A stretch of 64,000 bases of DNA from Microbispora corallina (GTDB lineage: Bacteria; Actinomycetota; Actinomycetes; Streptosporangiales; Streptosporangiaceae): the NCBI RefSeq assembly GCF_016863035.1, contig NZ_BOOC01000018.1:62001-126000 (forward strand), in the 5' to 3' direction. Made by a program: the position numbers and the translations under genes. Positions 47,520 through 55,504 of the stretch are shown here, in pieces. Each line of letters starts with the position of its first letter. Position 1 is the stretch's first letter. The notes below the pieces were generated by a model. The model ran no database searches and was not told the origin of the DNA. It saw nothing but the letters and a program-made list of their open reading frames with translations.

Positions 47520-48848
47520 ATGAAGCCCGACGCGTTCGTCCTCACCGGCTCGTTCCTGGTGATCTGCCGCGCTCCGCTCTACCTGCAGGAGCTGTCCCGC
47601 CGGGGGCTCACGATCCTCGTGGTCACCCCCTCCGTCTGGCGCGAGCAGGCGCTGGTCCAGACGGCCGACCCGGACCACCCCGCCTCGGCCATCACGGAGG
47701 TCGCGTTCGTCGACGGCGACGTCAACACGGAGAACTCGTTCACGGCCGGGGTGATCTCGAGCGTCCGCGACTGGCGGGAGCGCTACGCCATCAGGGGCGT
47801 CTACGCCGTGGGCGAGACGCTGGTGGAGCCGACCGGGCTGCTCGCCGACGCCCTGGGGCTGCCCTCACCCGGCCTGCGGGCGACCCGGGCCTGCCGCAGC
47901 AAGTACCTCCAGCGGTGGTACCTGCCCGAGTTCAGCCCGGCCTCCACGGTCGTCCCGCCGGCCCGCAGGCAGTCGTTCGACGCGGACGCCGTCCGGTACC
48001 CGGTCGTCGTGAAGCCCACCGGCCGGCACTCCAGCTCGGGGGTCGAGACCGTGGCCGACGCGGCGGAGCTGCGCGCCCAGTTCGGCTCGTACCTGCCGCA
48101 CGAGACGGTGCTGGTCGAGGAGAAGGTGGCCGGCCAGGAGTTCTCCGTGGAGAGCCTGGTGCAGGACGGCCGGCTCTTCTTCGCCTCGGTGACCCGCAAG
48201 GAGACGACCGAGTCGGGCACCCGCTGCTTCGTCGAGCTGGCCCACTCGGTCCCCAACGACATCGAGGGCGTGGACGACGTGATCCTCGACGCCAACCGGC
48301 GGATGCTGGAGGCCCTGGCGTTCCGGAACGGCATCGCGCACGCCGAGTGGCGGGTGGCCGCCTCCGGCCGGCCGTACCTGATGGAGGTGGCCGCCCGCAC
48401 TCCCGGCGACGGGCTGTCGATCCTCTACCTGCTGGCCACCGGCGTCCCGCTCGAACCCGCGATCGTCCGGATCGCGCTCGGGGAGCCCGCAGACTACCCC
48501 GCGCCCCGGCGGTACGCCCGGCAGGTCTACCTGGAGCACGAGCCCGGCCTGCTCGCCGACGTCACCGTGGACTGGCCGGGGATCGTCCCCCAGTGGGTGG
48601 GCGAGGGCGGCCTGTGGCCGGAGATCGAGCCGGGCGCCCCCGAGGACCCGCCCGCCCTGCGCGCCGTCCTCGTCACCAAGGACCCCGGCGACCTGCTGGG
48701 ACCGCTGCACAGCTCCGACGACCGCGCCGTGTCGTTCCTCATCGACGCGCCCACGGCGGCCGAGCTCGACGAGCTCGAGCTGCGCGTACGGCAGGCCGTC
48801 CGGGTGCACACGCTCTCGCCCGCCGAGCCCGCCGGCGCGCGGATGTGA
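47520..48848 (+). CDS. Second ATP-grasp ligase
   Basis: 442-residue ATP-grasp enzyme, distinct from the one at 33057-34298. ATP-binding elements are YPVVVKPTGRHSSSGVETV and VLVEEKVAGQEFSVESLV; the metal-binding end is YLMEVAARTPGDGL. The C-terminal ~100 residues are an extra domain as in BtrJ/L-amino-acid-ligase types. It probably forms an amide bond with an amino acid. Divergent from the pap operon. ATG at 47520 with AAAGGTGG upstream is preferred over one at 47493. It marks the probable right border of the cluster. Confidence 0.85.
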   Translation: MKPDAFVLTGSFLVICRAPLYLQELSRRGLTILVVTPSVWREQALVQTADPDHPASAITEVAFVDGDVNTENSFTAGVISSVRDWRERYAIRGVYAVGETLVEPTGLLADALGLPSPGLRATRACRSKYLQRWYLPEFSPASTVVPPARRQSFDADAVRYPVVVKPTGRHSSSGVETVADAAELRAQFGSYLPHETVLVEEKVAGQEFSVESLVQDGRLFFASVTRKETTESGTRCFVELAHSVPNDIEGVDDVILDANRRMLEALAFRNGIAHAEWRVAASGRPYLMEVAARTPGDGLSILYLLATGVPLEPAIVRIALGEPADYPAPRRYARQVYLEHEPGLLADVTVDWPGIVPQWVGEGGLWPEIEPGAPEDPPALRAVLVTKDPGDLLGPLHSSDDRAVSFLIDAPTAAELDELELRVRQAVRVHTLSPAEPAGARM

Positions 48849-48857
48849 GACGGGCCG

Positions 48858-49892
48858 TCAGCGGGAGGGGACGCCGGGCGTGCTCTCCCGCACGACGACC
48901 TCGCCCTGGATCCGCCGCGACCGCGGGCGGGCGGCGGGCTCGGACAGCACCATGCGCAGCGCGGCCTCCCCGATCTCGACCAGGGGCAGCCGGACCGTGG
49001 TCAGCGCGGGCGTGACGTCCCGCAGCGTGACGATGTCGTCGAAGCCCGCGACGGCCACGCCGCGGTCGAGCCCGCGCGACCGCAGCGCGGCGATGGCCCC
49101 CACCGCCATCACGTCGTTCACGGCGAACACGCACTCCACCCGCGGCCCGTGGTCGAGCAGGCGGAGCATCGCGGCGTGCCCGCCGTCGCGGTTGAAGTCC
49201 CCGCGGGCGACCGCGTCCGGCGGCACGGACAGGCCGGCCGCGGCCAGCCCCTCGGCGAATCCGTCCAGGCGGTCGGCCGCGGTGAGCAGCCCGGGCGGGC
49301 CGGCCAGCACGCCGAACCTGCGGTAGCCGAGCCCGGCCAGCCGGGCCGCCAGATCGCGGGCGCCCGCCCGGTTGGCGACGACGACCGTGTCCACCGGCAG
49401 CCGCCGCTGGCTGATCAGGGCGACCCGGCCGCCCGACCGCTCGAACGCGGCGAGCTCCTCGCCGAGCCGTCCGAGCGCCTCCCGGTCGTCGGTGCGCGAC
49501 CCGGCGATGACGATCGCGGCGGCCCGCAGCCCGCGCAGCGACGCGACGTACTCGATCTCCTTGTCCGGCCGGCGCTGGGTGCTGGCGATGCTGACGATGA
49601 GCCGGTTCGCCTCGGCCACCCGCATGGCGCCGGCCGCGATCGAGGAGAAGTAGGGGTCCTCGATGTCCTGCACGACGAGCCCGACCACGTTGGTCCGGCC
49701 CCGCGCCATGGCCTGGGCCTGCGCGTTCGCCGTGTAGTTGAGCGCGCGGGCCGCCCGCTCGACCCGCTCGCGGATCTCCGGCCTGACGTTGCGCGTGCTG
49801 CCGTTGACCGCCCGGGAGGCCGTGGCGAGGGACACGCCCGCCTCGCGCGCCACGTCCTCGAGCGTGGCCGCGCCGCGCCGCGCCTCCGTCAT
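48858..49892 (-). CDS. LacI-family repressor
   Basis: 344-residue LacI/GalR regulator. The N-terminal helix-turn-helix and hinge are TLEDVAREAGVSLATASRAVNGS to RERVERAARALNYTAN; the remainder is a periplasmic-binding-protein-like sugar sensor. It is divergent from the three-gene operon at 50047 and a perfect palindrome typical of its family lies in between. Start ATG at 49892 follows GAGGG. The inducer is unknown, probably a sugar or polyol. Confidence 0.92.
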   Translation of the reverse strand: MTEARRGAATLEDVAREAGVSLATASRAVNGSTRNVRPEIRERVERAARALNYTANAQAQAMARGRTNVVGLVVQDIEDPYFSSIAAGAMRVAEANRLIVSIASTQRRPDKEIEYVASLRGLRAAAIVIAGSRTDDREALGRLGEELAAFERSGGRVALISQRRLPVDTVVVANRAGARDLAARLAGLGYRRFGVLAGPPGLLTAADRLDGFAEGLAAAGLSVPPDAVARGDFNRDGGHAAMLRLLDHGPRVECVFAVNDVMAVGAIAALRSRGLDRGVAVAGFDDIVTLRDVTPALTTVRLPLVEIGEAALRMVLSEPAARPRSRRIQGEVVVRESTPGVPSR

Positions 49893-50014
49893 CGCCCGGC
49901 CCTCGAACCCGCACCCATGGTCCTCATCATGGCCTGCCCGGCCGCCTGAACGGGAGCGCGCCCCCGCGACCGCCGGTTGACGCGGCGACGCCCCCGGCCG
50001 TACGGTCCATGAGC

Positions 50015-50028
50015 GGAAAGCGCTTTCC
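50015..50028. promoter_or_regulatory. LacI-type palindromic operator
   Basis: Perfect 14-bp palindrome GGAAAGCGCTTTCC centred 25 bases upstream of the Gfo/Idh start. It has the central CG and the shape of LacI/GalR operators, and is the likely binding site of the divergent repressor. Confidence 0.85.
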
Positions 50029-50046
50029 CAAACGAGAGGGGATCCG

Positions 50047-51192
50047 ATGCACACCCTCGGCGTCGCCATGAACGGCGTGACCGGGCGCATGGGCTACCGG
50101 CAGCACCTGGTCCGATCGGTGCTGGCGATCAACGAGCAGGGCGGGGTCACGCTGTCGGACGGCGGACGCGTCCTGCTGCGGCCCGTGCTCGTCGGGCGGA
50201 ACGCGGCGAAACTCGAGGACATCGCGGCCCGGCACGGCATCCCCGACTGGACCACCGACCTCGACGCCGCGCTCGCCGACGACGGCGTCCACGTCTACTT
50301 CGACGCCCAGACCACCCAGGCGAGGGTGGCCGCCGTCACCCGGGCCGTCGAGGCGGGCAAGCACGTCTACACCGAGAAGCCGACGGCCGAGACGCTGGAG
50401 GACGCGATCGCCCTGGCCCGCGTCGCGCGCGACGCCGGCGTGAAGAACGGCGTCGTCCAGGACAAGCTGTTCCTGCCCGGGCTGCTCAAGCTCCGGCGAC
50501 TGGTCGAGGGCGGCTTCTTCGGACGGATCCTCTCGGTCCGGGGCGAGTTCGGCTACTGGGTGTTCGAGGGCGACTGGCAGCCGGCTCAGCGGCCGTCGTG
50601 GAACTACCGCGCCGAGGACGGCGGCGGGATCGTGCTCGACATGTTCCCCCACTGGGCGTACGTCTTGGAGACCCTGTTCGGCAGGGTGGAGGCGGTGACG
50701 GCGCGGGCGGTCACCCACATCGCGGAGCGCGTGGACGAGCAGGGCCGGCCGTACAAGGTCACGGCCGACGACGCGGCCTACGCGATCTTCGAGCTGGCGG
50801 GCGGCGTCATCGCGCAGGTCAACTCCTCCTGGGCCGTCCGGGTGAACCGGGACGAGCTGGTGGAGTTCCAGGTGGACGGCACGCACGGCAGCGCCGTGGC
50901 CGGGCTGCGCCGCTGCCGGGTGCAGCACCGGGCCTCCACGCCCAAGCCCGTCTGGAACCCCGACCTGCCGGCCACCGAGCCGTTCCGGGAGCAGTGGCAG
51001 GAGGTCCCGGACAACGCGGACTTCGACAACGGCTTCAAGACCCAGTGGGAGATGTTCGTCCGCCACGTCGTCGAGGACGCGCCCTTCCCGTACGACCTCG
51101 CCTCCGGCGCCCGGGGCGTGCAACTGGCCGAGCTCGGTCTGCGCTCCTCGGCACGGGGCGTGCGCGTCGAGGTGCCGGAGATCCATCCGTGA
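50047..51192 (+). CDS. Gfo/Idh/MocA-family oxidoreductase
   Basis: 381-residue NAD(P)-dependent sugar or polyol dehydrogenase. Rossmann domain at the N-terminus; the catalytic lysine is in HVYTEKPTAETLEDA, and the C-terminal domain has WNYRAEDGGGIVLDMFPHW with the usual histidine. The start is well supported by GAGAGGGG. First of a three-gene operon with GTGA overlaps, repressed presumably by the LacI protein. Substrate probably a keto- or inositol-like sugar. Confidence 0.9.
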   Translation: MHTLGVAMNGVTGRMGYRQHLVRSVLAINEQGGVTLSDGGRVLLRPVLVGRNAAKLEDIAARHGIPDWTTDLDAALADDGVHVYFDAQTTQARVAAVTRAVEAGKHVYTEKPTAETLEDAIALARVARDAGVKNGVVQDKLFLPGLLKLRRLVEGGFFGRILSVRGEFGYWVFEGDWQPAQRPSWNYRAEDGGGIVLDMFPHWAYVLETLFGRVEAVTARAVTHIAERVDEQGRPYKVTADDAAYAIFELAGGVIAQVNSSWAVRVNRDELVEFQVDGTHGSAVAGLRRCRVQHRASTPKPVWNPDLPATEPFREQWQEVPDNADFDNGFKTQWEMFVRHVVEDAPFPYDLASGARGVQLAELGLRSSARGVRVEVPEIHP

Positions 51193-52343
51193 CCGCGATC
51201 ACCCTCCCCCTCCCGGACGGCCGGCTGGAGCGCCACCACCTCGGTGAGCCGGCCGCCTGGACGCCGCCGCCCGCCGCGCCGTCGAGCCGCGTCGCCTACG
51301 CCGCCGCCCACGTCGTGGCCGACCCGCTCGCGGACAACACCCCCGGCGCCCCGGCCGTCCTCGACTGGGACGCCACCCTCCGCTTCCGCCGCCACCTCTG
51401 GTCGTACGGGCTGCGGGTGGCGGACGCGATGGACACGGCGCAGCGCAACATGGGGCTCGACTGGCCGGCGACCCGCGAGCTGATCCGGCGCAGCGCCGCC
51501 GCGGCGCGGGAGTTCGGCGACCCCGCCGACCTGGTGGCCTGCGGGGCCGGCACCGACCACCTGCCGCCCTCGGCCACCCTGGAGGAGGTGGTCACGGGCT
51601 ACCTGGAGCAGATCGAGGCCGTCCAGGAGGCCGGCGCGGGGGTCGTCATCATGGCGAGCCGTCAGCTCACCCGGGCCGCCGGCGAGCCGGAGGACTACCG
51701 CAAGGTGTACGACCGGCTCCTGACCCAGACCGCGCGGCCGGTGATCCTCCACTGGCTGGGCGAGATGTTCGACCCCCAGCTCGCGGGCTACTGGGGGTCG
51801 CGCGACCTCGACGCGGCGACCGAGACGTTCCTCGCGCTCGTGCACGAGCACGCCGGAGCCGTCGACGGGGTCAAGGTGTCGCTGCTCGACGCGGCGCACG
51901 AGGTGCGGCTGCGGGAGCGGCTGCCGGAGGGCGTCCGCCTCTACACGGGCGACGACTTCAACTACCCCGAGCTGATCGGCGGCGGCAGCCACGCGCTGCT
52001 CGGGGTCTTCGACCCGATCGCACCCGCCGCGGCCGCCGCGTTCCAGGCCCTCGACGCCGGGGACCGGGCGCGCTTCGACGCCGTGCTCGCCCCCACCGTC
52101 CCGCTGGCCCGGAAGATCTTCGAGACGCCGACGTACCACTACAAGACCGGGATCGTGTTCCTCGCGTGGCTCGCCGGGCACCAGGACGCGTTCGCGATGG
52201 TGAACGGCGCGCAGAGCGGCCGGTCGATCACCCATCTGGCCGAGGTGTTCCGCCTGGCCGACCGGGCCGGGCTGCTGCCCGACCCCGACCTCGCCGCGGC
52301 CCGCATGCGCGCGCTGCTCGCGACGGCGGGGGTGACCGGGTGA
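51189..52343 (+). CDS. DUF993 / dihydrodipicolinate synthase-like aldolase
   Basis: 384-residue protein of the DUF993 family, annotated as dihydrodipicolinate synthase-like. TIM-barrel features are visible (AGAGVVIMASRQLTR, GVKVSLLDAAHEVRL, YTGDDFNYPELI), with a possible Schiff-base lysine in GVKVSLLD. GTG start overlaps the preceding stop (GTGA). Always found with Gfo/Idh and isomerase genes in actinobacterial catabolic operons, so an aldolase step in sugar breakdown is likely. Confidence 0.85.
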   Translation: MTAITLPLPDGRLERHHLGEPAAWTPPPAAPSSRVAYAAAHVVADPLADNTPGAPAVLDWDATLRFRRHLWSYGLRVADAMDTAQRNMGLDWPATRELIRRSAAAAREFGDPADLVACGAGTDHLPPSATLEEVVTGYLEQIEAVQEAGAGVVIMASRQLTRAAGEPEDYRKVYDRLLTQTARPVILHWLGEMFDPQLAGYWGSRDLDAATETFLALVHEHAGAVDGVKVSLLDAAHEVRLRERLPEGVRLYTGDDFNYPELIGGGSHALLGVFDPIAPAAAAAFQALDAGDRARFDAVLAPTVPLARKIFETPTYHYKTGIVFLAWLAGHQDAFAMVNGAQSGRSITHLAEVFRLADRAGLLPDPDLAAARMRALLATAGVTG

Positions 52344-53242
52344 GCGACACTCTGCCCGGCGGCCGCCCGGCCGCCGTGGAGACGCCCGCTCCCGCAGACC
52401 CCCGGCTGGACCGGCTGTCGCTCAACCAGTGGACGACCCGGGGCTGGACGCTGGAGCAGGCCGTCGACGGCTGCGTCCGGCACGGGATCCGGTCCATCGG
52501 GCTGTGGCGGGAGAAGGTGGCCGAGCACGGCCCGGCCGCGGCCGCCCGGCTCGTCGCGGACGCCGGCCTGCGGGTCTCGTCGCTGTGCCGGGGCGGCTTC
52601 CTCACCGGCGACGACGGCAACCTCGACGACAACCGGGCGGCGGTGGACGAGGCCGCCGCCCTCGGCGCCGCCTGCCTCGTGCTGGTCGTCGGCGGCCTGC
52701 CGGGGGTCGTGCCCGGCGGCTCCCCGGGCGGCGGGCTCAGCCGCGACCTCGCCCTCGCCCGCGAGCGGGTGGCCCGGGCGCTGGACGTGCTCGCTCCCTA
52801 CGCGGGGGAACGCGGGGTCCGGCTCGCGCTGGAGCCCCTGCACCCGATGTACTGCGCGGACCGGGCCGTGCTGTCCACCCTGGCCCAGGCCCTCGACCTG
52901 GCGGACAGGCACCCCGTGGAGCAGGTGGGCGTGGTCGTCGACACCTTCCACGTCTGGTGGGACCCGGACGTGCTCGCGCAGATCGCCAGGGCGGGCGACC
53001 GGATCGCGAGCTACCAGGTGAGCGACTTCCTCGTGCCGCTGCCCGCGGACGTCCTGCTCGCCCGCGGCATGATGGGGGACGGCGTGATCGACTTCGGGCC
53101 GCTCACGGCGGCCGTCCGGGCCGCCGGCTACCGCGGGGACGTGGAGGTCGAGATCTTCAACGCCGACGTGTGGGCGGCCGACCCTGACGAGGTGGTCGCC
53201 ACGATGAAGCGCCGTTTCGTCACCGAGGTGCCCCCCATGTGA
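52340..53242 (+). CDS. Sugar phosphate isomerase/epimerase
   Basis: 300-residue xylose-isomerase-like TIM barrel (AP endonuclease 2 family). Metal-site elements include ALEPLHPMY, VVVDTFHVWWDP and a C-terminal DVEVEIFNADVW. The GTG start overlaps the upstream stop by 4 bases. Last gene of the LacI-controlled operon; probably isomerises the keto sugar made by the Gfo/Idh enzyme. Confidence 0.88.
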   Translation: MSDTLPGGRPAAVETPAPADPRLDRLSLNQWTTRGWTLEQAVDGCVRHGIRSIGLWREKVAEHGPAAAARLVADAGLRVSSLCRGGFLTGDDGNLDDNRAAVDEAAALGAACLVLVVGGLPGVVPGGSPGGGLSRDLALARERVARALDVLAPYAGERGVRLALEPLHPMYCADRAVLSTLAQALDLADRHPVEQVGVVVDTFHVWWDPDVLAQIARAGDRIASYQVSDFLVPLPADVLLARGMMGDGVIDFGPLTAAVRAAGYRGDVEVEIFNADVWAADPDEVVATMKRRFVTEVPPM

Positions 53243-53335
53243 GCGGCCCGACGGGGGCCCCACCGCGCCGCCTCGGAGCCGGGATGTCGACGCACGGGGC
53301 CATCAATCCGCAGGGTGGTCGGGCGCGCGATGTGA

Positions 53336-53833
53336 TCAGGCGCGGGCGGGCAGGTCCGGGGCGGGCTCGGGCACGCCGGGCCGGGGCCACGGACGGCCCT
53401 CCCGGCTCTCGACGGCCCTGTTGAACCGGGTGAGCACGCGGGCCAGCTCGGCCAGCTCGGCCGGGCTCCAGTCGTCCAGCACGACGCCGAGCCCCTCGGT
53501 CGCCCAGGTGCGGTCGGCGTGCAGGCGTCGCAGGCCCTCCGGGGTGATGCGCAGCTTGCGCGCCATGCCGCCGTCCGGGTCGGGGATCCGCTCGGCCGTC
53601 CCCGCCCGCAGCAGGGCGGCCGTCTGGCGGTTGACGGTCGAGGTGTCGAGCCCGAACGCCTCGGCGAGCTGCCCGATCGACATCGGGCCCTCGATCTCGA
53701 TCCTGCTGAGCAGCAGATAGGCGCTGCGCTCCAGGCGCGGGCCCCGGTCGCACGTCTCCGAGAAGGCGCCCATGGCCACATGCCGCCCGATGAGCCTCAG
53801 CTCACGCTCGATCTCCGCGATCTCCCGCTCCAT
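53336..53833 (-). CDS. MarR-family regulator
   Basis: 165-residue winged-helix regulator: LLLSRIEIEGPMSIGQLAEAFGLDTSTVNRQTAAL is the helix-turn-helix and RIPDPDGGMARKLRITPEGL the wing. Divergent from the MFS exporter gene at 53963 with a palindrome in the gap, so it should repress that exporter and respond to its substrate. Start ATG at 53833 has a GGAAGGA sequence upstream. Confidence 0.9.
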   Translation of the reverse strand: MEREIAEIERELRLIGRHVAMGAFSETCDRGPRLERSAYLLLSRIEIEGPMSIGQLAEAFGLDTSTVNRQTAALLRAGTAERIPDPDGGMARKLRITPEGLRRLHADRTWATEGLGVVLDDWSPAELAELARVLTRFNRAVESREGRPWPRPGVPEPAPDLPARA

Positions 53834-53885
53834 GCCCGCGTCCTTCCCTGCCTCGATGCCCGCCCCCCGAAATATGCATGATGCA

Positions 53886-53901
53886 CAGCATATGTATGCT
53901 G
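53886..53901. promoter_or_regulatory. MarR operator candidate
   Basis: Perfect inverted repeat CAGCATA-tg-TATGCTG in an AT-rich stretch (53870-53905) between the divergent MarR and MFS genes. A second half-site-like ATGCATGATGCA lies just upstream. The size fits a MarR dimer site. Confidence 0.75.
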
Positions 53902-53962
53902 CACACCGCGTGCACGGGCACGTCACCCCGAGCGGGCACTCCGAGTGCCGACTGGAGACATC

Positions 53963-55426
53963 ATGAGCACTTCTCCCCCGACGCACCGCACCGGTGCGAT
54001 CGTGGGCGTGCTGGCCGGAGCGGGCATCACGGTCTCCGTGATGCAGACGCTGGTCGTCCCGTTGATCCCCGACCTCCCCCAGTTGCTGCACACGTCGGCC
54101 GCGAACGCCTCGTGGGCCATCACCGCGACCCTGCTCGCCGCCGCCGTGGCCACTCCGGTGATCGGACGGCTCGGCGACCTGTACGGCAAGCGGCGCCTGC
54201 TCCTGGTGAGCGCGGCGATGCTCGTCATCGGCTCGCTGGTGTGCGCGCCCGCGAACTCGCTGGCGCCGATGGTCGTCGGCCGGGCGCTGCAGGGCTTCGG
54301 CATGGGCGTGATCCCCCTGGGGATCAGCATCATGCGCGACGTGGTGCCGCCCGCCCGCCTCGGCTCCGCCATGGCCATCATGAGCTCGTCGCTGGGCGTC
54401 GGCGGCGCCCTCGGCCTGCCCGCGTCGGCGGCCGTCGCGGAGAAGGCCGACTGGCACGCCCTGTTCTGGGGCTCCGGCGCCCTCGGGGTCATCGCCGCCG
54501 CGCTGATCGTCTGGCTGGTGCCCGAGTCGTCCGTACGGGCGGGCGGGCGCTTCGACGTCGTCGGCGCGCTCGGCCTGTCCGCGGGGCTGATCTGCCTGCT
54601 GCTGCCGATCTCGAAGGGCGGCGACTGGGGATGGGGCAGCGGGGGGACGATCGGCCTGTTCGTCGCGTCCCTCGTCGTCCTGCTGCTGTGGGGCGCGTGG
54701 GAGCTGCGCCACCCGGCCCCGCTCGTGGACCTGCGCACCAGCGCGCGCCGCCCGATCCTGATGACGAACCTGGCCTCCGTCGTGATCGGCTTCGCCATGT
54801 ACGCGATGTCGCTCGTGACCCCGCAGCTCCTGCAGCTGCCCGTGGTGACCGGCTACGGCCTGGGCCAGTCGATGCTCCAGGCGGGGCTCTGGATGGCTCC
54901 CGCCGGCCTGATGATGATGGCCGTGTCCCCGTTCGCCGCCCGGCTCTCCGGGGCGCGCGGGCCGAAGATCTCGCTGTTCGTCGGAGCGCTGGTGATCGCC
55001 TGCGGATACGCCCTGGGCCTGGCGCTGATGGGCGGCGTCTGGGGCGTGCTGATCTTCTCGAGCGTGATCAGCGCGGGCGTCGGCTTCGCGTACGCCGCCA
55101 TGCCTGCGCTCATCATGTCGGCCGCGCCGATCTCGGAGGGCGCCGCGGCCAACGGCCTGAACAGCCTGATGCGCTCGATCGGCACCTCGACCGCGAGCGC
55201 CGTGATGGGCGTGGTCCTGGCGCACATGACCACCCGCCTCGGGCCGGTCACGATCCCCTCGGAGAGCGGCTTCCGCGTCGGCCTCGTCATCGGCGCCGGC
55301 GTCGCCGTGCTGGCCGCGCTCGTCGTCCTCGCCATCCCCGGCCGCGCGCGGCCGGTCCCCGGCGCGGCCCTCGACCTGGCCGAGGAGGCGCCTGCCGGAC
55401 TGCCCGCGGACCCCGCGGTCCGCTGA
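53963..55426 (+). CDS. MFS multidrug exporter (DHA2-like)
   Basis: 487-residue drug:proton antiporter with about 14 hydrophobic helices. Motif A RLGDLYGKRRLLLVSA follows helix 2, and motif C-like GVGGALGLPASAAVAE lies in helix 5. Divergent MarR regulator and operator suggest substrate-induced expression. ATG at 53963 follows TGGAGA. It may confer resistance to an aromatic or antibiotic compound. Confidence 0.9.
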   Translation: MSTSPPTHRTGAIVGVLAGAGITVSVMQTLVVPLIPDLPQLLHTSAANASWAITATLLAAAVATPVIGRLGDLYGKRRLLLVSAAMLVIGSLVCAPANSLAPMVVGRALQGFGMGVIPLGISIMRDVVPPARLGSAMAIMSSSLGVGGALGLPASAAVAEKADWHALFWGSGALGVIAAALIVWLVPESSVRAGGRFDVVGALGLSAGLICLLLPISKGGDWGWGSGGTIGLFVASLVVLLLWGAWELRHPAPLVDLRTSARRPILMTNLASVVIGFAMYAMSLVTPQLLQLPVVTGYGLGQSMLQAGLWMAPAGLMMMAVSPFAARLSGARGPKISLFVGALVIACGYALGLALMGGVWGVLIFSSVISAGVGFAYAAMPALIMSAAPISEGAAANGLNSLMRSIGTSTASAVMGVVLAHMTTRLGPVTIPSESGFRVGLVIGAGVAVLAALVVLAIPGRARPVPGAALDLAEEAPAGLPADPAVR

Positions 55427-55446
55427 GCGGAGGTCCGGGAAACGCG

Positions 55447-55484
55447 CCGGCGCGCGGCGGGAGTGTGTCTCCGCCGCGCGCCGG
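55447..55484. terminator. Bidirectional hairpin terminator
   Basis: Perfect 14-bp stem CCGGCGCGCGGCGG / CCGCCGCGCGCCGG with a 10-base loop, between the convergent exporter and secreted-protein genes. Confidence 0.85.
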
Positions 55485-55504
55485 GGTTCCGGTTCCCGGT
55501 CGGG

